A stretch of 64,000 nt of DNA from positions 62,001 through 126,000 of the forward strand of contig OY970294.1 in assembly GCA_963716125.1 (NCBI GenBank). Direction: 5' to 3'. Shown here one piece after another: positions 17,291 through 24,918 of this stretch. Position numbers and translations under genes: made by a program. The notes beneath the pieces were generated by a model that searched no databases, was not told the DNA's origin, and saw only the letters and a program-made list of their open reading frames with translations. Origin of the DNA: Acidiluteibacter sp963716125. GTDB taxonomy: Bacteria > Bacteroidota > Bacteroidia > Flavobacteriales_E > Vicingaceae. Numbering within the stretch: the stretch's first letter is position 1; every line of letters starts with the position of its first letter.

Positions 17291-19120
17291 CTATTGTTTA
17301 GATTCTACATTTTCATTTTCTAATGCTTCATACTTTCTTTTTAGAAATCCTTCTTCTTTTTCTAAAGCATTAAACTCTTTCATCAAATTGCTAATGGTGT
17401 CCTCAGGTATTTGAAAAACATCCAATAACATCAAACCATCCAAGGCATCAGAAAATTTTGGATCAACATTAAATGCCAATACCTTAGCATTTTGCTTCAA
17501 GTATTTTTTAAATAAAACAGGAATTTTTAAATGCTGTGGTTCTATATCTTCAATAAATTTATCTAGTTTTTGTAAATCATCTTCTGTAAAATCAATTACA
17601 TTGTCTAGCTCTGATTGGTCAATTTTGACTTTGAATTCATTGCGAGCCTTCACTTGATTCGCTAAATCTTCGTCATAATAATAGCGTTTTAAAAATTCTA
17701 TCAATAGACTTTTAGAGAAAGCTGAAAATTCATTACTTATACTAACTGGACCGGTCAAATAGCGATAGTTTTCGTTTTTTAGTAGAAAAAAGAAGATTCC
17801 TTTCCATAATAAAAACAGTGGTAATGGTTTTTTCTGATATTCAGCAATGATAAAGGATCTTCCTAAATCAATAGCTTGTGAAAGTATAGGGTTAAACTGA
17901 TCCGAAAATCGGAACAATTCATTGATATAAAATCCACTACGACCGAATCGAGCCATAATATCTTCTCCTTTTCCTAAACGATAACCTCCCGCTATTTTTT
18001 TTGTTTCTTTATCCCATATAATTAGATGATGGTAATATAAATCATATTCATCAGTATCTATTTCCTTATTGGTTCCTTCACCTATTTCTCTATACGTTAT
18101 CTCTCTTAAACGTCCAATTTCTCTAAGAGCATTTGGTATATTTGGCGCTGATGCGCAATAAATTGAAAAGTTGCTTGAATCAAAAAGGTGTTGTTCTTCA
18201 TCTAAGTTATTGATTTCACTTTCAATCAATTCAATAGGGGTTTCAGAAATGATTTCTTCTTGTTTTTGTTTCCTTTTTAAACTAGTATGAAAGAATTTTT
18301 TAACTTCTATACTAGAACCTAAACTATAAGTTTTTGTGCGTAAAAATCTTCCAAACTGATCTAGACTTTCAAATCCCTCTTGATCCTTTATAGGAATTAC
18401 TGATCCAATTCTTACTTCAATTGTTTTATGTTTTTTGTTTAGTACTTCTGAGGGTAATTTGGCTGTTTTTATTTTTGGGGCAACCTTACCTAACAAATAG
18501 AATAAATTAGAGTTGGTACCTTTAAAAAATACGGGAACAATGGGAACTTTTAGTGATTTAATAAACCGAATACTCGTTTCTTCCCATTCTCTGTCTTGAA
18601 TTTTTCTATTGTGATAAGTGGAAACTTCACCTGCAGGAAAAATACCCAACGGAAAACCTTGATTTTTATGAGCAATGGCTTTTCTAACACCAGCTAAATT
18701 AGGCTTTTCGTCTTTTAATTCTTCAAAAGGATTCACTTCAATGAAACAATCTTTTAAGGGCTCGATTCTTTTCAAGAGAAAATTTGCTAATATCTTATAA
18801 TCAGGATATTTACTTTGAAAAATCTTTAATAAAATTACACCATCTATTCCTCCGTAAGGATGATTACTAATAGTTATAAAAGAAGAATCATTTGGTAATT
18901 TATCTAAGTCCGCTTGATTGAATTTAACTTCAATCTGAAGAATTTCTAATATCCTATCAATAAATTCAATTGGTTTATCAGAGTAGGCATCTTTATACAA
19001 TTGATTGAATTCATCAAATTTCAAAATTTTCATAATCAGCGAAGAAACTACATCAGCTGTTAGATTCGTCAAGCGTAATAATTTGGAAATATTTTCTTTT
19101 TCAATCAGCTCTTTCTTCAT
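17291..19120 (-). CDS. olsF: Bifunctional acyltransferase, OlsF-like (ornithine/amino-acid lipid synthesis)
   Basis: 609 residues with two acyltransferase domains. The N-terminal domain (about 60-270) is PlsC-like: SNHPYGGIDG with His87 and Asp93, then GIFPAGEVST. The C-terminal domain (about 310-520) is the GNAT-like OlsB/haemolysin type: LREITYREIGEGTNKEID, GGYRLGKGEDI, DLGRSFI. This order matches OlsF, described in Serratia and Flavobacterium, which makes acyloxyacyl ornithine lipid in one protein: the OlsB-like half N-acylates the amino acid and the PlsC-like half adds the second chain. The amino acid used here (ornithine, glycine or other) cannot be read from sequence. It stands alone between rluB-like and MFS genes. 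Confidence 0.75.
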   Translation of the reverse strand: MKKELIEKENISKLLRLTNLTADVVSSLIMKILKFDEFNQLYKDAYSDKPIEFIDRILEILQIEVKFNQADLDKLPNDSSFITISNHPYGGIDGVILLKIFQSKYPDYKILANFLLKRIEPLKDCFIEVNPFEELKDEKPNLAGVRKAIAHKNQGFPLGIFPAGEVSTYHNRKIQDREWEETSIRFIKSLKVPIVPVFFKGTNSNLFYLLGKVAPKIKTAKLPSEVLNKKHKTIEVRIGSVIPIKDQEGFESLDQFGRFLRTKTYSLGSSIEVKKFFHTSLKRKQKQEEIISETPIELIESEINNLDEEQHLFDSSNFSIYCASAPNIPNALREIGRLREITYREIGEGTNKEIDTDEYDLYYHHLIIWDKETKKIAGGYRLGKGEDIMARFGRSGFYINELFRFSDQFNPILSQAIDLGRSFIIAEYQKKPLPLFLLWKGIFFFLLKNENYRYLTGPVSISNEFSAFSKSLLIEFLKRYYYDEDLANQVKARNEFKVKIDQSELDNVIDFTEDDLQKLDKFIEDIEPQHLKIPVLFKKYLKQNAKVLAFNVDPKFSDALDGLMLLDVFQIPEDTISNLMKEFNALEKEEGFLKRKYEALENENVESKQ

Positions 19121-19242
19121 TATAGGGCAATTTGAAAGCTCCTTGCTTTCTCTCAGTTTAGACTACTAAAATAATCAACTATTATTGATTAGAAAATTTT
19201 AAAATAAAATAAATCAATAATTTCTTGTCAACCAACTCAAAA

Positions 19243-20507
19243 CTAATCGTCCAACAAATCTCTTTCAATATCTAAATTTCTTAAGGAAGGAGAGATTGCA
19301 GCAGTCGTTCCTACTATTCCCAAAGTCATTAATCCTCCAAATACTACAGCAGAAACAGTTCCCATTAGTTTGGCAGTAACACCACTTTCAAAAGCACCCA
19401 ACTCATTGGAAGAGCCTACAAACATAGAATTAACAGAAGATACTCTACCACGCATAGAATCAGGAGTTTTAAGCTGTAAAATAGTTTGTCTGATAACAAC
19501 ACTTACACCATCTGTAACACCCGAAAAGAATAAAGCAACCAAAGAAATCCAAAAAATATTGGAAAGTCCAAAAACAATAATACAAATACCAAATCCGAAT
19601 ATGGCTAAAAGCAATTTTTTTCCTGCATTTCTATTTAAAGGAAAATAAGCAACTATCATCATAGTTAAAAAAGAACCAACAGCAGGTGCAGCCCTTAAAA
19701 TTCCAAAACCAGTAGAGCCAACTTTTAAAATATCTTGAGCAAATATTGGCAACAATGCAACTGCTCCGCCAAAAAGAACAGCAAACATATCCAAAGAGAT
19801 AGTGCTTAAAATTAGTTTATTTTTGAAGACGAAATTCAAACCTTCTTTCAAACTTTTACCAATGGCTTCTCCTTTCTTAGTGTTTAAAATTGGCTTTTTT
19901 TCTATTTGAAATAAGAGTATCAAAGCAATTATTGCGAAAGCTACGATCACTAACATGCTCCAATGAACACCAACCCAAACAATAAAAAGCCCTCCTAGGG
20001 CAGGACCCATCATAGATCCCATTTGCCAAGCTGAACTACTCCAAGTTGCAGCATTTGAGTAAAATTCTCTAGGAATTAATTGAGAAAAAGTGAAAAGATA
20101 GTTGGGCCAAAGAATGCTCTAATAACACCACCAAAAAATACCAAAGTATAAATTAAACCAATGTGCCAACTGTGGGACAATTGTTCTGTGATGACTGGCC
20201 AAGTAAGAAGAAATAAACCAAAACTAATGCATAAAAAAGCTGAGATACAAATGGCAAATAAGTTCCTCTTTTCCCATTGATCTACAAAATGTCCGGCGAA
20301 TAAGGATAAAGAAACAGCAGGAATTACCTCCATTAAACCAATTAAACCTAATGACAAAGGATCTTTAGTTAAGCTATATACTTCCCATTCAATAACAATA
20401 AACTGCATAGCCCAGGCAAAGACAAGCGCAAACCTTAGAATGACAAAAATTCTAAACTCTTTAAATTTTAGTGCTCCGTACGGATCAGGTTTGGATGTTT
20501 TGCCCAT
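19243..20507 (-). pseudogene. MFS exporter (EntS-like), split by a one-base deletion
   Basis: Two adjacent minus-strand ORFs form one MFS protein of about 420 residues. The first (20507-20076) carries the first helices, MGKTSKPDPYGALKFKEFRIF to GVIRAFFGPTIFSLF. The second (ATG at 20022) carries the rest from MGSMMGPALGGLF. Between them, shifting one base after ...IFSLF gives SQLIPREFYSNAATWSSSAWQ, the expected MFS linker. The shift falls in a T5 run (A5 on the plus strand, about 20085-20090), where a T6 run would restore the frame. Family role is small-molecule or siderophore export. A homopolymer sequencing error is a real alternative to a true pseudogene. Confidence 0.8.
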
Positions 20508-20610
20508 AAAGTGCCCAAAATTAGTTATTGTTTGTTCGTGATGACCTAAAAAGATGATTTATTCACATTAAAAAATGCATTTTGAAAAATATTATTCCTA
20601 TAAAATTTTG

Positions 20611-20618
20611 TAATATTG
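20611..20618 (+). promoter_or_regulatory. Possible -7 box (TAATATTG) of the CAT tRNA transcript
   Basis: Seven of eight matches to TAnnTTTG, followed by GCACACCC, which resembles the sequence after the tRNA-Asn promoter box. It would give a leader of about 130 nt ahead of the tRNA. Confidence 0.35.
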
Positions 20619-20642
20619 CACACCCAATTTTTTTGGGCTACA

Positions 20643-20665
20643 GTATTTCAATGTGATTGAAATAC
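20643..20665 (+). repeat. Perfect 10-bp hairpin in the tRNA leader
   Basis: GTATTTCAAT and ATTGAAATAC separated by GTG. It has no T run after it, so it is not a terminator. Confidence 0.6.
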
Positions 20666-20686
20666 TTTTAAATATATAATTGATCA

Positions 20687-20746
20687 CATAGCCTGCCTGT
20701 CGGCAGACAGGCTCTCCCGAAGTTTCGGGATGGTTAGAGGTCTGAC
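20687..20746 (+). pseudogene. Partial pseudo-tRNA (D-arm) carrying two palindromes, upstream of the intact CAT tRNA
   Basis: The stretch reads CATA, a GC-rich imperfect palindrome (20691-20712, GCCTG.CTG / CAG.CAGGC), TC, the 16-bp palindrome TCCCGAAGTTTCGGGA (20715-20730), then TGGTTAGAG and TCTGAC. Leaving out the palindromes gives CATAGCTC-TGGTTAGAG-TCTGAC, which parallels bases 7-28 of the intact tRNA just downstream (CATAGCTCAGTTGGTTAGAGCACCTGAC). The same 16-bp palindrome occupies the D-loop of the tRNA-Asn-derived repeats at 25 kb. Confidence 0.6.
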
Positions 20747-20751
20747 AAAAG

Positions 20752-20825
20752 GGGCCCATAGCTCAGTTGGTTAGAGCACCTGACTCATAATCAGGTGGTC
20801 GCTGGTTCGAGCCCAGCTGGGCCCA
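20752..20825 (+). tRNA. tRNA with anticodon CAT (elongator Met or Ile2)
   Basis: 74 nt, complete cloverleaf: acceptor GGGCCCA / TGGGCCC, D-arm GCTC-AGTTGGTTA-GAGC, anticodon arm CTGA-CTCATAA-TCAG, T-arm GCTGG-TTCGAGC-CCAGC. Discriminator A, no encoded CCA. CAT can be elongator Met or the lysidine-modified Ile2; loop and stem do not decide this, and initiator features (mismatch at 1-72) are absent. Followed by a strong terminator. Confidence 0.95.
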
Positions 20826-20835
20826 CTTTAATTAG

Positions 20836-20870
20836 AATCCTCTGTAATTCATTTTACAGAGGATTTTTTT
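20836..20870 (+). terminator. Intrinsic terminator of the CAT tRNA
   Basis: AATCCTCTGTAA / TTACAGAGGATT with a 6-base loop, followed by a run of seven T. Confidence 0.9.
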
Positions 20871-20953
20871 ATGGAATATACTTCCGATTGATTATCAATA
20901 AGAAACAAACTATTATTATTTATTTTTAAGCAAACTTAATTAAGAACTAACTA

Positions 20954-21050
20954 TTTTTAAGTTTTTTGATGTTTTCTTAAAAATAGATTTACATTTTTAA
21001 GTTTTCTGATGTTTTCTTAAAAATTGAGTACTTTTACTTAAGTTTTCTTA
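20954..21050 (+). promoter_or_regulatory. Repeated palindromic operator candidates upstream of fic
   Basis: Two near-identical 30-bp blocks (20954-20983 and 20994-21023), each TTTTTAAG-N14-CTTAAAAA with the shared core TTTTyTGATGTTTT, start exactly 40 bp apart. A shorter third form, TTAAGTTTTCTTA, is at 21038-21050. The last one ends 13 bases before the fic ATG. Symmetric half sites repeated ahead of a gene whose product ends in a winged helix suggest autoregulation. Confidence 0.5.
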
Positions 21051-21062
21051 TAAATATTAAAA

Positions 21063-22187
21063 ATGAAAAAGTTCATATCAGGAAAATATATTAATCAAGG
21101 TTCTTATAAAAGTTTTCAACCAGAGCATATTAATCGTGCTTATGTGGTAGATGATATGGAATTACTTAACTTATTAGGACAAGCTGATAGACAAATGGGT
21201 AGATTGGATATGTATTCAGAATACATTCCAAATATTGATTTGTTTATCAGTATGCACATTTTAAAAGAAGCAACTCAATCTAGTAAAATAGAAGGAACTA
21301 AAACAAATATAGAAGAGGCTTTATTACAAAAAGAAGATATTTCGGATGAAAAAAGAGATGATTGGGAGGAAGTTCATAACTATATTAAAGCATTAAGCCT
21401 AGCAATTAATAAACTAGACGTATTGCCATTTTCATCAAGACTAATAAAGCAAACGCACAAAGCATTGTTAAAAGGAGTTAGAGGTTCACACAAATCGCCA
21501 GGTGATTATAGAATAAGTCAAAACTGGATTGGTGGGGCTACCCTAAAAGATGCTATTTTTATTCCTCCAACTCAAGATACTATTGGAGATTATATGAGTG
21601 ATTTAGAAAAGTTTGTTCATGATGAAACCAACTTTTTACCACATCTTTTAAAAATTGCTTTAATACATTATCAGTTTGAAACGATTCATCCTTTTTTAGA
21701 TGGAAATGGACGTGTAGGACGCCTATTGATTACTTTGTACTTAGTAGATAAGAAAATATTGAAAAACCCCATTTTGTATTTGTCCGATTATTTTGAGAAG
21801 AACAGAACACTTTATTACGATAATTTAATGAGAGTGCGCAAAAAAAATGATATCAATCAGTGGTTTAAATTTTTTCTAGTAGGCATAATAGAAACAGCAA
21901 AAATTGGAATAGCAACTTTTGATCAAATTTTGAAGCTTCAAAAAGAGATTGAAATTAAGTTGCAAACCCTTGGTCCACGATTTCATAATGCACAAAAAAT
22001 ACTAGAGTATTTATATCAAAGACCCATTATTGACGTTCAGAAAGCGAGAGAAATAACTGACTTGTCGCTACCATCTGTTTATAAATTACTTGCAAAATTG
22101 GAGGAGTTACAAGTAATTGAAGAAACTCCAGTTAGTAAAAGAGGCAAGCAGTATATGTTTAAAGATTATATGAAACTATTTGATTAG
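21063..22187 (+). CDS. Fic family protein (class II, self-inhibited) with C-terminal winged helix
   Basis: 374 residues. N-terminal Fic_N region holds the inhibitory motif SxxxEG (S73, E77, G78), which blocks ATP binding in class II Fic enzymes. The catalytic motif HPFLDGNGRVGR is complete (His209). The C-terminal 80 residues form a winged helix (AREITDLSLPSVYKLLAKLEELQVI). The family transfers AMP from ATP to hydroxyl side chains of target proteins; the target is unknown. It is a single-gene unit with no antitoxin partner next to it, in line with the inhibitory motif being internal. It lies in a region rich in IS copies and broken genes, so horizontal origin is plausible. Confidence 0.92.
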   Translation: MKKFISGKYINQGSYKSFQPEHINRAYVVDDMELLNLLGQADRQMGRLDMYSEYIPNIDLFISMHILKEATQSSKIEGTKTNIEEALLQKEDISDEKRDDWEEVHNYIKALSLAINKLDVLPFSSRLIKQTHKALLKGVRGSHKSPGDYRISQNWIGGATLKDAIFIPPTQDTIGDYMSDLEKFVHDETNFLPHLLKIALIHYQFETIHPFLDGNGRVGRLLITLYLVDKKILKNPILYLSDYFEKNRTLYYDNLMRVRKKNDINQWFKFFLVGIIETAKIGIATFDQILKLQKEIEIKLQTLGPRFHNAQKILEYLYQRPIIDVQKAREITDLSLPSVYKLLAKLEELQVIEETPVSKRGKQYMFKDYMKLFD

Positions 22188-22277
22188 TTATGAGAGTAAT
22201 AAGAAAATAAAATATTGAAAGTGTTGAAATTGATGGATATATTTATGAAAGTGACACAAGTAAAAGTAAAATAGATA

Positions 22278-23349
22278 GGCTCTAGTTTAATTCAGCTATT
22301 ATTTGTATATTGTGTGTATGAAAACAGAAAAGCTTAAAGACCAAATACTCTCTCTGCCAATTAAACAACGTGAGCGTTTGTTGAAGGAGATTGAAGATTC
22401 AACTAAAGAGATTAACCTGTCTGCGATTGTTTCACGTCAGCATGAGTTTAATAACAAACTCGGAGCCTGTCCTCATTGTTCTCATTCTAAGTATGTTCGT
22501 TTTGGGATTGACAAAGGAGCACAGCGCTACAAATGCAAGTCTTGCCAAAGAAGTTTTACGGAGTATACAGGTACTTGGATGGCAGGGCTGCAAAGAAAAG
22601 ACAAGATTGTTGATTATCTTAAACTAATGGTTGAAGAAAAAAGTCTTGACAAAATTGTTTCGATTTTGGGTATTAATAAGAAAACAGCCTTTGATTGGCG
22701 CCACAAGATATTGTCTTCAGTTGACGCAGATGACGGAGAGCCCTTCATTGGTATCACAGAAAGTGATGAGACCTTTTTCCTCAAATCTGAAAAAGGGATG
22801 AAGGTTAAAAATCGAGAACCAAGGAAAAGAGGCGGTAAGTCAAGCAAAAGGGGTGTAAGCAATGATCAGGTTGCGGTCATCGTGACTCAAGACAAAAAGT
22901 CAATGCTAAATCTGAGTGTAGCTACACTTGGACGGATTAGAAAGATTGATATTAAAAATGCTATTGGCAATCGCATAAAAAAAGGGAGCACAATTTTGTG
23001 TAGTGATTCTCACCACAGTTATAAAGGCTTCGCTAAAGACACCAAAATTGAGTTTCATCCGGTAAATGTTTCCAGGGGAGAAAGAGTAAAAGGAGCGTTT
23101 CATGTACAGCATGTAAACTCAACGCACAATAAAATAAAGAAGTGGATTGGAAATACATTCTGGGGCGTGTCTACTAAATACCTGCAACAATACCTAAATT
23201 GGCATATTATAAAAGAAAAAATAAAATCAAACAAGGATATTACCCTTGCTTTCGCAAAGCAGATAGTTGTTGCGGGAGCTCTGGAGCGCTTTGTTCAAAT
23301 CCAACCAAACTATAAAACACTATTATCAACGCAGTGCTAAACTAGAGCC
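22278..23349 (+). mobile_element. IS1595-family insertion sequence, copy 2 (intact)
   Basis: 1072 bp with the same ends GGCTCTAGTTTA / TAAACTAGAGCC. Flanking octamers are AATAGATA (left) and TATAAATA (right): 6 of 8 alike, not a clean duplication. Since the element itself is nearly identical to copy 1, decay of the duplication is unlikely, and recombination or an adjacent deletion is the better explanation. Confidence 0.92.
22318..23340 (+). CDS. IS1595-family transposase (ISXO2-like DDE domain), intact
   Basis: About 340 residues. N-terminal zinc ribbon with two CxxC pairs (CPHCSHSKY and CKSCQRSF, about residues 50-80), a helix-turn-helix (LDKIVSILGINKKTAFDWRHKIL), then the ISXO2-like DDE domain: ITESDETFF with the first Asp, CSDSHHSYKGF with the second, HVQHVNSTHNKIKKWI near the third acidic position. 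Start chosen at ATG 22318 (MKTEKLKDQ) rather than the upstream TTG, which would place the start nearly in the terminal repeat. This copy can probably mobilise both elements. Confidence 0.93.
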   Translation: MKTEKLKDQILSLPIKQRERLLKEIEDSTKEINLSAIVSRQHEFNNKLGACPHCSHSKYVRFGIDKGAQRYKCKSCQRSFTEYTGTWMAGLQRKDKIVDYLKLMVEEKSLDKIVSILGINKKTAFDWRHKILSSVDADDGEPFIGITESDETFFLKSEKGMKVKNREPRKRGGKSSKRGVSNDQVAVIVTQDKKSMLNLSVATLGRIRKIDIKNAIGNRIKKGSTILCSDSHHSYKGFAKDTKIEFHPVNVSRGERVKGAFHVQHVNSTHNKIKKWIGNTFWGVSTKYLQQYLNWHIIKEKIKSNKDITLAFAKQIVVAGALERFVQIQPNYKTLLSTQC

Positions 23350-24309
23350 TATAAATATTATTCTCCTTCAAAACATAACATTAAAGCTGTAATTAATAGT
23401 TATTTATACGCATCACACCCATTTGAGTTAAATGATGTTCTTGACAGCAATGGGTTGTTTTCCATATCAAACGAAAATATTTCAATAGACGAATACTACT
23501 CTTTTTTTAAGAATAGGTCATCGAGAAAAGTAATAGATGAGATGTATCAACGTGATATAAAAAATAACTTTAGAGAGTATTTAAGTTGGGAGTGGGAATT
23601 ATTTTCAAATATAATAGGAATTATTTCTCTAAGTGGAAATGAATATTGCCCGCTTATGTGGCCACATTACACATTAGAGACAGGTTTTCAAATTAAGTTT
23701 AAAACGGATACTTTACTTTCAGGAATAAAAAATAATTTAAAAGGAAAAGAATACTTATTTAGTCTTAAGCCAATAAACTATACAGAAAAATTAAAACCGA
23801 TTGATTTTTTAAAATTTCACAGAAGGATGATTCCTTTTCATTATATGATGAATATCAAAAAAGAAAATTGGAAGTATGAAAATGAGTGGAGAATAATAGT
23901 AAGTAAGCCTAATATGGGGATACCATATAGTAAAGCGGGCTTATTAATTCAATCTGATCGAACTAATGATGAGAAAAAGAGACGAACAGAATATAACTTC
24001 AATTCAATTATAGAAATAGTTTTAGGAAATAATTTTTTTACTACTGCCAATTATAAAATTCAACATAATATTGATAAGTCAACTTTTACAATTGAACCTA
24101 AAGTAAATAAAATCAATAAAAATGGATGTACGAGATTAGAATTTTTGAATTTCTTATTTTTAAAATTTAAAGATAGAATATATTATTCAGGAGAAAGGTA
24201 TGATGATTCAGGTGGGGAACTAGAAATTAAAAGATCGAAAGAGAGATTAGAAATAAAAAAATTAAGTAGAACGAAATTCGAGTTTAAAAAAACTAATGAA
24301 ATCTCATAA
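23350..24309 (+). pseudogene. DUF2971 protein, 5' end lost at the IS1595 junction
   Basis: The frame is open directly from the IS end: YKYYSPSKHNIKAVINSYLYASHPFELNDVLDS matches the start of DUF2971 proteins (KY, then sP..lNDp.D). The family's second motif is LMWPHYTLETGFQIKF. Only a TTG at 23455 could act as start, which would remove the conserved first motif. About 10-20 N-terminal residues and the promoter are missing; the sequence left of the IS has no ATG in a matching frame. DUF2971 genes are common in defence and mobile regions. The last 60 residues are Lys/Glu rich. Confidence 0.75.
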
Positions 24310-24354
24310 ATAACGATAACAACAAAAATACTCTTCCTAAAAAAGTATAGAAAC

Positions 24355-24384
24355 AAAAAGAGCCACACTTTACAGTGCAGCTCT
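24355..24384 (-). terminator. Duplicated tRNA-Asn terminator
   Basis: Same hairpin and T run (minus strand) as at 24811-24840 with one base changed (TTTACAG for TTTGCAG). It belongs to the partial tRNA-Asn copy. Confidence 0.7.
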
Positions 24385-24388
24385 ATTG

Positions 24389-24523
24389 CTCCTCCTCTTG
24401 GGCTTCCTCCTTCGTTCAGTGCTACGAAAATGCTTCGAATTACTAATCACTGCGGCGGATAAACTCAACCAAGGACCCTTCCCGTCCCGAAGCTTCGGGA
24501 TATCGGGATCAGATGCTCTAACC
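24389..24523 (-). pseudogene. 3' partial tRNA-Asn remnant with inserts in the anticodon arm and the T-loop
   Basis: Read on the minus strand: D-loop GGTTAGAGC and ATCTGA (24523-24509), a 29-nt palindrome replacing the anticodon arm (24508-24480, TCCCG...CGGGA with inner CCCGAAGCTTCGGG), AGGGTCCTTGG (24479-24469), about 60 nt of foreign sequence inside the T-loop (24464-24405), and then AGCCCAAGAGGAGGAG (24404-24389), the normal 3' end of tRNA-Asn. The acceptor 5' strand and first D-arm strand are missing; in their place lies the GIY-YIG gene, whose stop codon TAG is the TAG of GGTTAGAGC. Confidence 0.75.
24405..24464 (-). repeat. 60-nt insert in the T-loop of the partial tRNA-Asn
   Basis: Interrupts GAG/AGC of the T-loop. 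It contains the partly symmetric CAGTG ... TTCGAAGCATTTTCG ... CACTG. It is unlike the CCCGAA-type palindromes, so it is a separate repeat type. Confidence 0.55.
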
Positions 24524-24781
24524 ATCCCAACCCACAGAAATTATTTTTTCAATCAATTTTCTGCTTTTTTGTCTCTTTATATAAATCTCAGCTTTGGATG
24601 ACAAAGTAGAGTTTTCAAATTCAATTACTTTAATTAAATCCCATGGCTGACCTATTTTAGTCCAAATTTTATTGAATTCTGAATTGTGAAATTCAAGCCT
24701 TTTATCTGGATTTTCAGTTTTCCCGACATAGTACTTGTCAATACTCTTAGAATAAAGAATGTATACAAAATGTGGTGTCAT
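24518..24781 (-). CDS. GIY-YIG family nuclease, small single-domain
   Basis: 87 residues. Starts HFVYILYSKSIDKYYVGKTENPDKRLEFHN: the 'VYIL' strand and 'YYVGKT' give the GIY-YIG signature, with the following Arg (KRLEFHN) as the catalytic Arg; Glu in KAEIYIKRQKS is the metal ligand. It belongs to the UPF0213/YhbQ-like small group. It begins 27 bases past the tRNA-Asn terminator on the same strand. Its last codons (GGTTGGGATGGTTAG) run into the D-loop of a tRNA-Asn remnant, so the C-terminus VGWDG* is partly encoded by tRNA sequence. This gene-in-tRNA arrangement points to a homing-type role; cleavage of tRNA genes is inference. Confidence 0.82.
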   Translation of the reverse strand: MTPHFVYILYSKSIDKYYVGKTENPDKRLEFHNSEFNKIWTKIGQPWDLIKVIEFENSTLSSKAEIYIKRQKSRKLIEKIISVGWDG

Positions 24782-24810
24782 CTTTTAGTGTTGTAAAAAA
24801 TAATAGAAAC

Positions 24811-24840
24811 AAAAAGAGCCACACTTTGCAGTGCAGCTCT
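24811..24840 (-). terminator. Intrinsic terminator of tRNA-Asn
   Basis: Minus strand: AGAGC-TG-CACT-GCAA-AGTG-TG-GCTCT followed by TTTTGTTT, 4 bases after the tRNA 3' end. Duplicated at 24355-24384. Confidence 0.8.
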
Positions 24841-24844
24841 ATTG

Positions 24845-24918
24845 CTCCTCCTCTTGGGCTCGAACCAAGGACCCTCTGATTAACAGTCAGATGCTCTAAC
24901 CAGCTGAGCTAAGGAGGA
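24845..24918 (-). tRNA. tRNA-Asn (anticodon GTT)
   Basis: 74 nt, complete cloverleaf on the minus strand: acceptor TCCTCCT / AGGAGGA, D-arm GCTC-AGCTGGTTA-GAGC, anticodon arm CTGA-CTGTTAA-TCAG, T-arm CTTGG-TTCGAGC-CCAAG, discriminator G, no encoded CCA. It is the only intact member of a series of seven tRNA-Asn-like units and is the one farthest from the promoter. Confidence 0.96.

Noticed and set aside
20643..20665. Terminator of an upstream gene or riboswitch in the tRNA leader
   Set aside because: The hairpin lacks a T run and the neighbouring upstream gene is on the other strand; no riboswitch signature recognised.
22211..22277. Missing 5' part of the DUF2971 gene to the left of IS copy 2
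   Set aside because: One frame looks weakly coding, but it has a stop directly before it, no ATG, and does not join the DUF2971 frame in phase.
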